Positions 17,232-26,503 of a DNA stretch of 64,000 bases are shown piece after piece. The position numbers were made by a program, and so were the translations under genes. Source of the DNA: Skermanella pratensis (GTDB lineage Bacteria; Pseudomonadota; Alphaproteobacteria; Azospirillales; Azospirillaceae); contig NZ_CP030265.1 in assembly GCF_008843145.1 (NCBI RefSeq), positions 711,001 through 775,000 on the forward strand. The letters are read 5' to 3'. The stretch's first letter is position 1, and every line of letters begins with the position of its first letter. The notes under the pieces were generated by a model. The model ran no database searches. It saw only the letters and a list, made by a program, of their open reading frames with translations, and had not been told where the DNA came from.

Positions 17232-18931
17232 CGCGCGACGACCTGGGGAAGCGCATCGACCAGGCCATGGGGCGAACGAAGGCCGACCTGGTGATCAAGG
17301 ATACCCGTTTCCTCAACGTGGTGACGGGCGAGATCGCGGAAGGCGACATCGCCGTCTGCGGCGACGTGATCGTCGGCACCTACGAGAGCTATGACGGGGA
17401 GGTGGTGATCGACGGGCGCGGCCGCATCGCCGTCCCGGGCTTCATCGACACCCATGTCCATTGCGAAAGCACCCTGGTGACGCCGGCCGAATTCGACCGC
17501 TGCGTGCTGCCGCGCGGGACGACGACCGCGGTTTGCGACCCGCACGAGATCTGCAACGTGCTGGGGGAGGAGGGGCTGAAATACTTCCTCGACAGCTCGG
17601 TCGGGCTCGCCATGGACCTGCGGGTGCAGCTGTCCTCCTGCGTTCCGGCGACCGAGCTGGAGACCTCCGGCGCCCGGCTGGAGGCCGAGGACCTGGTCCG
17701 CCACCGCGGCCACCCCCAGGTGATCGGCCTGGCGGAGTTCATGAACTTCCCCGGCGTGCTCCACAAGGACGCCAAGGTGCTGGACAAGCTGGCGGCGTTC
17801 CAGGGCGGCCATATCGACGGGCACAGCCCGCTGGTGACGGGCCGCGACCTCAACGCCTACCTGTCCTGCGGCATCAGGAACTGCCACGAGACGACTGGGG
17901 TCGAGGAGGCGCGGGAGAAGCTGCGGAAGGGCATGCAGGTGCTGATCCGCGACGGCAGCGTGTCGAAGGACGTCAATACGCTGGCCCCGATCATCGACGC
18001 CATGACCTCACCGTTCCTGGGCTTCTGCACCGACGACCGCAACCCGCTCGATATCGCCGAGGAGGGCCATATCGACCACCTGATCCGGCGTTCCATCGCC
18101 TTGGGCGCCCCGGCCGAATCGGTCTATCGCGCGGCGACCTGGTCGGCGGCGCGGGGTTTCGGGCTGACCGACCGCGGGCTGATCGCGCCGGGGTTCCAAG
18201 CCGACATCGTGCTGCTGGACGACCTGGAGGACTGCCGGGTCGGCCGGGTGATCCGCAGCGGCCGGGTCGTCGGGCCGGAGAGTTTCGCGGGCCGGAACAT
18301 CGTGCCGCCGGTCGGGCTGGGCTCGATCCGGCTGGACCCGGTGACGCCCGACGTCTTCAGGACTCCCTCGGGCGGTCCGTCGGGACCGGTGATCGGACTG
18401 ATCCCGGGGAAGATCCTGACGGAGCACCTGACCGCGAGCCTGCCCTACCGCAACGGCGAGCGGCACCCGGACCCGGAGGCAGACATCCTGAAGGTCTGCG
18501 TGCTGAGCCGCCACGGCACCAACCGCAATGTCGGCCGGGGCTTCGTCAAGGGATTCGGGCTGAGGCGCGGCGCGCTGGCGTCGAGCGTCGGCCATGACAG
18601 CCACAACGTGATCGTCGTGGGGGCGGACGACGCCGACATGGCGGTCGCCGTCAACCGGCTGATCGAGCTTCAGGGCGGCTTCGTCGCGGCGCTGGACGGC
18701 AAGGTGGTCGGCGAACTGGCGCTGCCGCTGGCCGGGCTGATCAGCGACCGGAGTTTCGAGGAGGTCGAGCACCTCCTGACCGCGCTCCGCGCCGCCGTCC
18801 GCGGCATGGGCTGCCCGCTGGCCGAGCCCTTCCTGCAACTGGCCTTCCTGCCTCTGCCGGTGATCCCGCACCTGAAGATCACCGACAGGGGCTTGGTGGA
18901 CGTGGACCGGTTCGAGCTGATCCCCGCGTGA
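17222..18931 (+). CDS. ade: Adenine deaminase
   Basis: A 569-residue amidohydrolase converting adenine to hypoxanthine and ammonia in the purine salvage route. Metal and active-site motifs are FIDTHVHCEST (residues 76-86), TTAVCDPHEICNVLG, GHIDGHSP and NCHETT. The C-terminal adenine-deaminase domain includes VGHDSHNVIVVGADD and ELQGGFVAALDGKV. ATG 17222 lies inside the end of dgcA and in frame with no upstream alternative closer to family length. Translational overlap with dgcA suggests the two act in one nitrogen-scavenging operon, or that this member acts on a different amide; the latter is speculation. Confidence 0.9.
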   Translation: MGVTRDDLGKRIDQAMGRTKADLVIKDTRFLNVVTGEIAEGDIAVCGDVIVGTYESYDGEVVIDGRGRIAVPGFIDTHVHCESTLVTPAEFDRCVLPRGTTTAVCDPHEICNVLGEEGLKYFLDSSVGLAMDLRVQLSSCVPATELETSGARLEAEDLVRHRGHPQVIGLAEFMNFPGVLHKDAKVLDKLAAFQGGHIDGHSPLVTGRDLNAYLSCGIRNCHETTGVEEAREKLRKGMQVLIRDGSVSKDVNTLAPIIDAMTSPFLGFCTDDRNPLDIAEEGHIDHLIRRSIALGAPAESVYRAATWSAARGFGLTDRGLIAPGFQADIVLLDDLEDCRVGRVIRSGRVVGPESFAGRNIVPPVGLGSIRLDPVTPDVFRTPSGGPSGPVIGLIPGKILTEHLTASLPYRNGERHPDPEADILKVCVLSRHGTNRNVGRGFVKGFGLRRGALASSVGHDSHNVIVVGADDADMAVAVNRLIELQGGFVAALDGKVVGELALPLAGLISDRSFEEVEHLLTALRAAVRGMGCPLAEPFLQLAFLPLPVIPHLKITDRGLVDVDRFELIPA

Positions 18932-18944
18932 GCGGGGGCGCCGG

Positions 18945-20273
18945 TCAGATCCTGACCATTTCCGGCGGGATGAGATCGTGGTTCGCCAAGTGGCTCTTCG
19001 CGGTCAATACGGAGACGCCGAAATACTCGGCGGCTTCCTCTATCCGGTCGTCCGAGTAGTCGCCGTTCATGAACGAGTCCAGTGCATCGATCGGGCACAG
19101 GAGTTCCGCGGCGAAGGCGCGTTGCATCTTCTGGCGCACCGTCTTCGTCTTGGTCGCCGGAAGCCAAGCGTCCGATTCCGGGGCAGTCAGATGGTCGGCC
19201 AGGAAGCGCGCGGCTTCGAACCGGATGCCCGGAGCGTTCCGCTTTCCAAAGACCAGTTTGAGGTGAGCGCCGTCGCCTTCCCGCACCGCCAAGCCGAACG
19301 GGATGCCGGGGCTATGGCCCGAGTCCGGATGGAATGCCTTCTTCGGAGCATCCAATAGTCTCGTCAGTTCCTCGTCGGATATGCCGTCGCTCGATAGCCC
19401 CCAAGCTTCCCGGGCCGCGCCGGCAAGGCTCCTGCCCCAGTCCCACGGGGGCGTTCCATATGGAACGCGATGCCCTCGCAACCCCGAAGGGAGATCCACA
19501 GCCACCCGGACGCCTTTCCCATGGGCCGCTCCGACCGTCTTCCTGATGGCATCCTCGATCCCGGTCGCGGTCCCGGACAAGGCGGGCGCGATCTCGTCCA
19601 ATGCAGCCTCCCCGGCTTCACCGGAAAGCTCCAGCAAGTGGGCAAGTATTTCCTCCGGCGCCTCGTCCGGATCGTATCCAAGGCGCGCCTCCAAGCGACG
19701 CCGGACACTTTCCGCCGGGTCGTCGCGCTCGGCCTTGACCTCTTCCCAAAGCGTGGACAGGTCCTGGCCGACGCCGCCGCATGTCTCCAGACGGGCGATC
19801 ACCTTTGCCAAGAAGTCATCGACGGCTGCCTCGAAGGCAGTTGCCTCCACTGGACACCGGAACTCGGACAGATATCGCACCGGCTCCTCGCAGTTCTGCC
19901 GCGATGCATGGCACACCGCTTCCACGGTCATTCCGTCGCTGGCGAAGGTCAGGCGCGGCCAAAGGAACCCATGGCCCGCCGCACCGACCTCATGGGCCAT
20001 GCGCCAGGACGGGGAGGGGGCGCCGGTCGCAGGATAAGGTTCCCAGCGAAGCCGCCACCAGTTCGCCGCCAACCACATCGCCAAGGGATATGCCGACGCA
20101 TGGACACGATCCTGGACCCCGCGCGACCAGTCGCTTTCAACCCGAGTCGCCACCAGTTCGTCGAAGGCGATGCGAAGCTCGGCGGCCGTCGCGCGATCCT
20201 CGGCCAAGCCGTGCTCGCACGCCTGCCAATGGGCATCGATGGTGAACTCTACCGGCATGTCGCCGCGCTCCAT
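18945..20273 (-). CDS. Degenerate ImmA/IrrE-like protein without the HEXXH zinc motif
   Basis: A protein of 442 residues (437 from the Met at 20258, which has GGAG upstream). The last 110 residues resemble the ImmA/IrrE peptidase fold: RFEAARFLADHLTAPESDAWLP, then QRAFAAELLCPIDALDSF, and a helix-turn-helix-like DDRIEEAAEYFGVSVLTAKSHLANH. Where IrrE proteins have the zinc motif HELGH, this one has ARFLAD, and the third zinc ligand is also missing, so it is predicted not to be a protease. Residues 1-330 match nothing I know. It overlaps the upstream 145-residue gene by 25 bp, so both are one transcription unit. Possible roles are toxin-antitoxin, phage defence or regulation. Confidence 0.75.
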   Translation of the reverse strand: MERGDMPVEFTIDAHWQACEHGLAEDRATAAELRIAFDELVATRVESDWSRGVQDRVHASAYPLAMWLAANWWRLRWEPYPATGAPSPSWRMAHEVGAAGHGFLWPRLTFASDGMTVEAVCHASRQNCEEPVRYLSEFRCPVEATAFEAAVDDFLAKVIARLETCGGVGQDLSTLWEEVKAERDDPAESVRRRLEARLGYDPDEAPEEILAHLLELSGEAGEAALDEIAPALSGTATGIEDAIRKTVGAAHGKGVRVAVDLPSGLRGHRVPYGTPPWDWGRSLAGAAREAWGLSSDGISDEELTRLLDAPKKAFHPDSGHSPGIPFGLAVREGDGAHLKLVFGKRNAPGIRFEAARFLADHLTAPESDAWLPATKTKTVRQKMQRAFAAELLCPIDALDSFMNGDYSDDRIEEAAEYFGVSVLTAKSHLANHDLIPPEMVRI

Positions 20274-20686
20274 CTTTCTCGCACGCTGGCTGCCATGGGA
20301 TCGTTCTCGCCCATGGCGTAGCCGTGATAGATGCCTTGGGTCTCGTTCTCCAGGATTGCTTCGACGGGTTCACCGTTCCGGGCGACCGCCCAGATGTTTT
20401 TTGGCCAGTGGCCTTTCATGGCGTCGCTGACCAAACCGTATGCGGCGCCCTGTTTCAGCAGCCGGGTGGCTTCGGTCCTGTTGAAAACCTTTGCCCTGTC
20501 GCACAAAGTCTTGTGCTGGCGGCCATCGCCGGGCGGTACCAGCCGGAAGTCGCCTTGGTTGCGCTTATGCATTGGATTTCCACCGTATCCGACCCTGGTC
20601 GAAATGCTGTCCAGCCAATCTCTTTCTTCGGTCGTCCGAGGGACGGGGCGGATTGACCGCTTCGGGTTCACTGTACGCTTGGACAT
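20249..20686 (-). CDS. Unrecognised 145-residue protein paired with the IrrE-like gene
   Basis: A basic N-terminus (MSKRTVNPKRSIRPVPRTTEE) is followed by a compact globular region. Distinctive stretches are NPMHKRNQGDFRLVPPGDGR, KTLCDRAKVFNRTEATRLLKQG, HWPKNIWAVARNGEPVEAILENETQGIYHGY. No signal peptide or membrane segment is present. The RTEATRLLKQGAAYGLVS part could be a short helical recognition unit. It is the first gene of a two-gene unit with an AT-rich promoter region (20690-20790). I do not recognise the family. A regulator or antitoxin role for the downstream IrrE-like protein is only inferred from the overlap. Confidence 0.7.
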   Translation of the reverse strand: MSKRTVNPKRSIRPVPRTTEERDWLDSISTRVGYGGNPMHKRNQGDFRLVPPGDGRQHKTLCDRAKVFNRTEATRLLKQGAAYGLVSDAMKGHWPKNIWAVARNGEPVEAILENETQGIYHGYAMGENDPMAASVRERWSAATCR

Positions 20687-20833
20687 CGCTTCGCTAAAAA
20701 TCTATTTATTGGGAAATCACAAAGCTTTGCAACTCTTTCACCGGCAAGGGTGAGAGTCATTCATATAACACTTTTTGGGTATTTCAAAAGTCGAATGGTG
20801 TCGCGGCAGGCTCCGCCGCGGCACCATGCGCAA

Positions 20834-21442
20834 TCATCCCGCCCGCTCCGCGGCCAGCTTCACGTCGGCGTGGAAGAGGGGTTCCTCGACGCGGTTGCCG
20901 CGCAGGATGTAGCTGGGGTGGAAGGTCGGGACCACGATGGCGCCGGCCAGCAGGCGGCAGGGCAGTTCCTGGCCGCGCAGCGCGGTGATGCCGCTCTGGC
21001 CGGTCAGCGCCCACAGGGGGGTGCGGCCCAGGGCGATGATCACGGCCGGCTTCACCTCGGCGAGGGTCCGGCGCAGGTGCTCGACCTCGCCGGCGTACCG
21101 GGCGAGGCAGTAGTCGGAGGTGCCCATGGGTCCCAGGTCCTCCGCCACCTCGATGCCCATCTTGCGCGCCTTGGTGCGGGACGAGAAGAAGTGGGCCACC
21201 TTGTTGCCGGGCGGCTGGTAGCGGAAGGTATTGCCGATCAGGCAAGTGGCGCGCTCCAGCCCGACCGACTTCAGGTTCTCGTCCAGCAGGCGGCCGCTGG
21301 CGCCGACGAAGGGCTTGCCGGTGCGGGCCTCCTCGGCGCCGGGGGCTTCGCCGATGATGGCGATCCGCCCGCCGGCGGGGTCCTTGCCGGGGTACTGATA
21401 ATCGACGAAAGGCAGCTCGTTCTCGGTACGCGGTTCGGTCAC
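20834..21442 (-). CDS. Uracil-DNA glycosylase family protein
   Basis: A base-excision repair enzyme of the UDG superfamily, 202 residues. The N-terminal catalytic block is IAIIGEAPGAEEARTGKPFVGASGRLLD, the middle contains NTFRYQPPGNK, and the C-terminal block is VPTFHPSYILRG. Cys residues are scattered, but the N-terminal CxxC pair of iron-sulphur family 4 enzymes is not evident, so the subfamily is uncertain. The start is GTG 21442 (VTEPRTENELPFVDY), which overlaps the stop of the methyltransferase gene by 4 bp (GTGA); the two are probably translated together. Confidence 0.85.
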   Translation of the reverse strand: MTEPRTENELPFVDYQYPGKDPAGGRIAIIGEAPGAEEARTGKPFVGASGRLLDENLKSVGLERATCLIGNTFRYQPPGNKVAHFFSSRTKARKMGIEVAEDLGPMGTSDYCLARYAGEVEHLRRTLAEVKPAVIIALGRTPLWALTGQSGITALRGQELPCRLLAGAIVVPTFHPSYILRGNRVEEPLFHADVKLAAERAG

Positions 21443-22158
21443 TGTGTCGGCTTTCGCAGCAGGTTGATCCGGGCCGGCTGGTCGAACCACCAGGCACCCT
21501 CCCGCCGCTCCCCTATGGTTTCGAACAGGTCGCGCAGCTCCGCGTCGCGGGTGCGGATCAGCCTGGAACGGGTCGGATCGATGCCGGCCATGCGGTCGGC
21601 GAAGCTCTGGTAATCCTCGTGCTTCACCGGATTCAGGTAGAACAATTCATCCACCTGTTCCAGCGCGCTCACCGCCTTCACCGCCGCATAGGCCAGGGCC
21701 CGGACTTCCGTTTCATCGTCCAGGAGCTTGGTCAGCTGGAAGTATCCGCCGGTCGGCTCCGGCTCGTTCACCAGGGCAAGCCCGCCGGGCTTCAGGATGC
21801 GGGCGGCCTCGCGGAGCGCCTTGCCCATATGGGCCGCCGGCACATGGTGCAGGCTGTTCATGAAGATGACGGCGTCGGCGCTGTTGTCGGGCAGGGGCAG
21901 GTCCTCGCCCACGCCCTTCAGGTAGCGCTCGCCGGCGACGGGATCCGCCTTGCGGGCCTTGGACAGCGCCTCGTCCAGGATCTCGATGCCGACCACATGG
22001 GCGCCGCGCCGCGCCAGCGCCCGCACCAGCGCGCCCTCGCCGCAGCCCACGTCGACGATCCGGGCGCCCTCCAGCGGGATCAGGTCGGGTATCAGGTCCA
22101 TCGCCTTCAGGCGTCGGGGCGCCGTGCCCCGGGTCGGCGTATCCGTATGCTGGGCCAT
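21439..22158 (-). CDS. Class I SAM-dependent methyltransferase
   Basis: A 239-residue methyltransferase of the UbiE/Methyltransf_11 type. Motif I is IVDVGCGEGALVRALARRG (residues 33-51), motif post-I is VVGIEILDEALSKAR, motif II is ADAVIFMNSLHHVP, and motif III is ILKPGGLALVNEPEP. The substrate cannot be told from sequence. The start ATG 22158 (MAQHTDTPTRG) follows GGAGAGGA. It is coupled to the uracil-DNA glycosylase gene downstream. Confidence 0.85.
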   Translation of the reverse strand: MAQHTDTPTRGTAPRRLKAMDLIPDLIPLEGARIVDVGCGEGALVRALARRGAHVVGIEILDEALSKARKADPVAGERYLKGVGEDLPLPDNSADAVIFMNSLHHVPAAHMGKALREAARILKPGGLALVNEPEPTGGYFQLTKLLDDETEVRALAYAAVKAVSALEQVDELFYLNPVKHEDYQSFADRMAGIDPTRSRLIRTRDAELRDLFETIGERREGAWWFDQPARINLLRKPTQ

Positions 22159-22291
22159 CGTGTCGGTTCCTCTCCGCGCTGCCATGCTGCAGGGCATTGT
22201 CCATGGTAAACGGATTCATCCCCGATTATGGCACCGGGGTAGAACACATGGCGGTCGAACGGAGCGGCGGGAAGGATGACGGCGGTTCGGC

Positions 22292-22678
22292 TTAGGCGCT
22301 CAGGTCGAGTTGGCCCCCGCCGGGCCCCCGGCCGAGGGTACGCGCGCGGGCGCCCGCCGCGGCCATGCTCTCCACGTTGCTCTGGTCGGCCGACTTCATC
22401 TCGGTCACGAAAGCGCTGGTGGCGCCGGTAAGCGCCGGGACGCGGGCGCCCGGCTTGGTCGAGGCGTTGGTTTCCTGGACCGCCCGGCGGTCCTCGCCGA
22501 CGATGGAACTGGTGATCCCGGTCAGCGGCTCGGTCTTGGCATTGACCTTCATGCCGCCGTTGGTGTCGCTGACCTGCCGGTTGATCTCCTGGTTGAACGC
22601 CTGCGTCTGCGGCGTCATGTCCCGCACCTTTGGCGCGGTGCGCATCAGCTCGGGCGAGATGGGAGAAGTGGAAACCAC
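22292..22678 (-). CDS. Small hypothetical protein, low complexity
   Basis: A protein of 128 residues from GTG 22678, which has TGGAGC 7-12 bp upstream. It is rich in Ser, Thr, Ala and Gln, with no membrane segment or signal peptide. Segments such as MTPQTQAFNQEINRQVSD and VTEMKSADQSNVESMAAAG look helical. I do not recognise a family. Codon use matches its neighbours, and it lies alone between a methyltransferase and an opposite-strand small gene. It could be a structural or phasin-like small protein; this is a guess. Confidence 0.5.
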   Translation of the reverse strand: MVSTSPISPELMRTAPKVRDMTPQTQAFNQEINRQVSDTNGGMKVNAKTEPLTGITSSIVGEDRRAVQETNASTKPGARVPALTGATSAFVTEMKSADQSNVESMAAAGARARTLGRGPGGGQLDLSA

Positions 22679-22981
22679 GGCATAGCTCCAAGGTCCGCGA
22701 TACACGGGCAAGTTATCGGATTTTTCAGGTTTTCGCCATAGTTCTTTCTTAAGAGGTATTCGGTCGCGGTTCCGTGCCATGGGGAAAACGGTTGCACATG
22801 TCGGCATCGGCAGGATACTGGAGAGCCAGCATCAAGAGTTGGGCTGGCGCCCGACACCAACCTGCCGACCCGGGCAAGGTGGTGGTCCCGTTCACGGGAC
22901 GATGCGGCCTGGACCGGCAATCAAACGGGAACGAGCCGCTGCGTCAGCCCTCCTCGGCATTCGAGCCAGGAGGGTTTATTC

Positions 22982-23272
22982 ATGTCTGAACGCTTGCCCG
23001 TCGCTCCCGCGACCATTCCCCTGTGCGGCCCGGAAGACAGCATCGAGCTGATCGCCGGCGGCAGCCGTGCCACGGCGCGGGAGCCGGACCGGCACGAGTG
23101 GGTCTTCGCCGCCGTCCATCGCGGCCGGGGCACCTGGACGCATCTCTATCTGGTCGTCGAGTCGAGCCGGCGCGGCCGGCCGGAGATCCATCTTCGTCTG
23201 GTGCTCCAGGGCGACCGGCTGGACGAGGCGCGGCGGCGCGCCGTAGCAGACTGGTGGCGGCCGGTTGGCTGA
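22982..23272 (+). CDS. Small hypothetical protein
   Basis: A 96-residue soluble protein starting at ATG 22982 with an excellent ribosome site (AGGAGG). The middle reads HEWVFAAVHRGRGTWTHLYLVVESSRRGRPEIHLRLVL, a beta-rich pattern, and the end is a charged helix (DRLDEARRRAVADWWR). No family is recognised. It converges on the aminotransferase gene with an 18-bp gap. Confidence 0.65.
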   Translation: MSERLPVAPATIPLCGPEDSIELIAGGSRATAREPDRHEWVFAAVHRGRGTWTHLYLVVESSRRGRPEIHLRLVLQGDRLDEARRRAVADWWRPVG

Positions 23273-23290
23273 GAGGCCGCCGACCCCGGC

Positions 23291-24466
23291 TCAGCGCAGC
23301 GCCGCGACCAATCGGTCGATCTCCTCCTCCGTGTTGTAATAATGGACCGAGGCCCGGACCATCTCGCCGAGGCCGCGCGCCTCCATGTCCAGTCGGGTGG
23401 ATGGCGCCGCCGTCACCGACACGTTGATGCCGCGCGCCGCCAGGTCGCGCTTGATTTCCGCGGCGGCACGCGGGGCGGTGAAGGTGACGATGCCGCAGCG
23501 GGTCTCGCCCAGGTCGCGCACGGTATGGCCGGGCAGGGAAGCCAGCCGGTCGCGCAGCAGGTCCGCGAGTCCCCTGATCCGCTCCCAGATGGCATCCAGG
23601 CCCCACTCCAGCGCGTAGTCCACGGCGGCGCCGAGGCCGATCCGGGCGGCGACGTTGCTCTCCCAGTTTTCGAACCGGCGGGCGTCGGGGCGAAGCTCGT
23701 ACCGGTCGGCCGCCACCCAGGTGGCGGCGTGGTTGTCGATCATCGGCGGCTCCAGGCGCTCCAGCAACTCCCTGCGCACATAGAGGAAACCGGTGCCGCG
23801 CGGCCCGCGCAGGAACTTGCGTCCCGTCGCCGAGAGCATGTCGCAATCGATCCCGTCCACGTCGATCGGCATCTGCCCCGCCGTCTGGCAGGCATCCAGC
23901 AGATAGGGGATGCCGCGGGCGCGGGCGATCCGTCCGACCGCCGCGGCGGGGTTGACCAAGCCGCCGTTGGTCGGGATGTGGGTGATCGAGATCAGCCTGA
24001 CCGGCCCGCGCGCCCGGTCGTCCGCGCTGTCAGCCAGGGCCGCCACGTCGAGCTGCCCGTGGGCGTCGTTCGGGATCACCTCGATGACCGCGCCGGTCTT
24101 CCGGGCGACCTGGAGGTAGGGGATGAAGTTGCTGGAATACTCCGCCATGGCCGTCAGGATCCTGTCGCCGGGATCGAACCGCAGCGAATAGAAGGCCATG
24201 TCCCAGCCCACCGTGGCGTTCTCCACGAGCGCCACCTCGTCCCGTGCGCAGCCCAGCAGGGCGGCGACCGCGTCATAGACGTGCTCGATGCGGTCGCGGG
24301 CCTGCGCCTCCGCCTCGTAGCCGCCGATGCGGGCTTCCAGATCGAGATGGGCGGCGACCGCGTCGAGCACCGGCCGCGGCGGCAGGGCGGCCCCGGCATT
24401 GTTGAAATGGATCACGTGGCGGGTGCCGGGCGTCTCGGCCCGCGCCCGCTCCACATCGAAAGTCAT
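23291..24466 (-). CDS. Class V aminotransferase (PLP-dependent, SufS/isopenicillin-N-epimerase-like)
   Basis: A 391-residue fold-type I PLP enzyme. It has VIHFNNAGAALPPRPV at the N-terminus, VENATVGWDMAFYSL, ITHIPTNGGLVNP, PYLLDACQTAGQMPIDV with the PLP-binding Asp and Gln, and the lysine motif SATGRKFLRGPRGTGFLYV that forms the Schiff base. The C-terminal domain contains RASVHYYNTEEEIDRL. The conserved catalytic Cys loop of desulfurases is not clear, so an epimerase or lyase role is as likely as cysteine desulfuration. The start ATG 24466 follows GAGG. Confidence 0.85.
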   Translation of the reverse strand: MTFDVERARAETPGTRHVIHFNNAGAALPPRPVLDAVAAHLDLEARIGGYEAEAQARDRIEHVYDAVAALLGCARDEVALVENATVGWDMAFYSLRFDPGDRILTAMAEYSSNFIPYLQVARKTGAVIEVIPNDAHGQLDVAALADSADDRARGPVRLISITHIPTNGGLVNPAAAVGRIARARGIPYLLDACQTAGQMPIDVDGIDCDMLSATGRKFLRGPRGTGFLYVRRELLERLEPPMIDNHAATWVAADRYELRPDARRFENWESNVAARIGLGAAVDYALEWGLDAIWERIRGLADLLRDRLASLPGHTVRDLGETRCGIVTFTAPRAAAEIKRDLAARGINVSVTAAPSTRLDMEARGLGEMVRASVHYYNTEEEIDRLVAALR

Positions 24467-24622
24467 CGCCGCCTCGGATCGCTTGTGTCGCTGAAGATGG
24501 GCCTTCCATAACGGAATCGGCGGCGCCGGACAAACGCTCCGGGCGATCCGGCGGCTCTTTCCCGGAACACTGACCCTTCGCTGGTGTTGATTTGCCGCAA
24601 ATGGGGCATGGAGTTTGACGGG

Positions 24623-25438
24623 ATGAACCGCAGCGACGACAACGACGATCTGAGAGCGTCCGGTAGACCCGAGGCGGAGTCCGGGTCCGACCAGGGTGCG
24701 GCCGACCGCAGCCCCGAGGACATCGAACGCGATATCGCGGGCATCCGCGCGCGCATGGACCAGACACTGGACGAGCTGGAGTTCCGGCTGTCGCCGGGCC
24801 AGCTGACCTCCGGGGCGGTGGATCTGGTGAAGGACGTGATGCGCGGTAATCCGAGCCGGCTGGGCGACGCGATCCGCAACAACCCGATCCCCGTCGTCAT
24901 GATCGGCGTCGGCGCCCTGTGGCTCGCCGTCGCCATGGGGCGGTCGCAGCAACAGCAGCGGCAGGACGAACCGGATGGGCGCAGGATCAGCCGGCTGACC
25001 CCCGCCGACATCTCCGACGTGCTGTCGCCGCTGATCGCGGTGACGCTCCAGGGCGTCGACGGACTGCGCCTGGCCGAGACGAAGATCGCCGATCCCAAGG
25101 TCCAGGCCATGGTGCGTGAGATCGCGCAGCAGCACGACCGGGCCGCCGCCGCCTTGGAGGAGGAGGTCCGCCGCCACGGCGCCGTGCCGCAGGCCGGCAC
25201 GACGCCGCCGGGCCGGCTTCATCCCGCCTGGAGCGAACTGCGCCGCGCCCTTGTCACGGGAGAGACCGCGGCCATCATCGGTGCCATCGAGAACGGCGAG
25301 GATTCGGCGCTCGAGGCATTCCGCATGGCGCTTCACGCCGACCTGCCGGAGGAATCCCGCGTGCTTGTCGGCGCGCACTTCCACGCCATCCAGCAGATCC
25401 ACAACCGTATGAGCGCGCTCAAGGGCGCGACGTCCTGA
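24623..25438 (+). CDS. DUF3618 plus PA2169-type four-helix protein
   Basis: A protein of 271 residues with two parts. The N-terminal DUF3618 segment (SPEDIERDIAGIRARMDQTLDELEFRLSP) is followed by a membrane helix (NPIPVVMIGVGALWLAVAM). The C-terminal PA2169/DUF2383-like bundle covers VTLQGVDGLRLAETKIAD, IAQQHDRAAAALEEEV and HFHAIQQIHNRM. DUF3618 proteins occur with YihY and phage-holin-type proteins and are linked to envelope stress; the function is unclear. ATG 24623 has GGAG 9 bp upstream; ATG 24608 is an alternative. The yihY gene follows by 14 bp. Confidence 0.75.
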   Translation: MNRSDDNDDLRASGRPEAESGSDQGAADRSPEDIERDIAGIRARMDQTLDELEFRLSPGQLTSGAVDLVKDVMRGNPSRLGDAIRNNPIPVVMIGVGALWLAVAMGRSQQQQRQDEPDGRRISRLTPADISDVLSPLIAVTLQGVDGLRLAETKIADPKVQAMVREIAQQHDRAAAALEEEVRRHGAVPQAGTTPPGRLHPAWSELRRALVTGETAAIIGAIENGEDSALEAFRMALHADLPEESRVLVGAHFHAIQQIHNRMSALKGATS

Positions 25439-25452
25439 CCAGGGGCCAGAAC

Positions 25453-26503
25453 ATGTTGGGATTGAGCAAAAGCGCCCACCGGGAGGTCATGGCTGATCGC
25501 TATACCGGTCCCAGCCAGGGACGCAACCGGGGCGCCGGGCAGGACCGCGACCTGGCGCGCGAGAGCGGCCGGGGCCGCGATGCGGACAGTCCCGCGACCT
25601 GCCGCGCAGCGGCTGGCGCGACGTGCTGTGGCGGGTCAAGGAGGAAACCGACAAGGACAACATCTCGATGATCGCGGCCGGGGTCGCGTTCTACCTGATG
25701 CTGGCGATCTTTCCGATCATCGCCGCGACCGTGTCGATCTATGGCTTGGTGGCGGACCCGGCCGACGTGCAGCGCAACTTCGAAGCGGTGGCCGGCGTGA
25801 TCCCGGACCAGGCCCGCTCCATCATCGTGGACCAGCTGAGCGCGGTCGCGGCGGCCTCCGGCGGTCAACTCGGGCTCAGCGTCCTGGTCAGCATCGCGCT
25901 GACCCTGTGGAGCGCGTCGCGCGGCGTCAACGCGGTCATTACCGCGCTCAACATCGCCTATGACGAGACCGAAGGCCGCAGCTTTATCAAGCTGAACGCG
26001 ATAGCGCTGGCGCTCACCGTCGCGATGATCCTGTTCATGATCATCACGCTGGTGGTTGTCGTCGGGCTTCCGGCGGTGATCGGCTATCTCAACCTGGGCG
26101 AAACGGTCGAGTGGATCGTCCGCCTGTCGCGCTGGCCGATCCTGGCGGTCGCCGTCATCCTGGCGCTCGCCGTGCTCTACCGCTACGGGCCGGACCGCGA
26201 GACGCCGCAGTGGCGCTGGGTGAGCTGGGGGCGGCGGTCGCGACCCTGATCTGGATCCTGGGGTCCGTCGCGTTCTCGGTCTACGTTTCCAACTTCGCCA
26301 ATTACAACGAGACCTACGGCACCATGGGCGCCGTCGTCATCCTGCTGCTGTGGTTCAACCTCTCGGCCTACGCGGTCCTGCTCGGCGCCGAGCTGAACGC
26401 CGAGATGGAGCACCAGACCGCGCGCGACACCACGACGGGTACGGTCAAACCCCTCGGCCACCGGAACGCCTATGTCGCCGACACGGTCGGCCACAAACCC
26501 TGA
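25453..26503 (+). CDS. YihY/BrkB family inner membrane protein, with two apparent frameshifts
   Basis: A polytopic membrane protein of the former RNase BN family. The core reads KDNISMIAAGVAFYLMLAIFPI, LSVLVSIALTLWSASRGVNAVITALNIAYDE, and after a frame change WILGSVAFSVYVSNFANYNETYG and LLLWFNLSAYAVLLGAELNAEME. These are all family hallmarks. Adding one base near 25600 joins the N-terminus (DLPRSGWRDVLW) and one near 26230 joins the C-terminus (WGAAVATLIWI). Restored length is about 350 residues. The role in the envelope is unknown. The stop is TGA 26501-26503. Confidence 0.85.
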
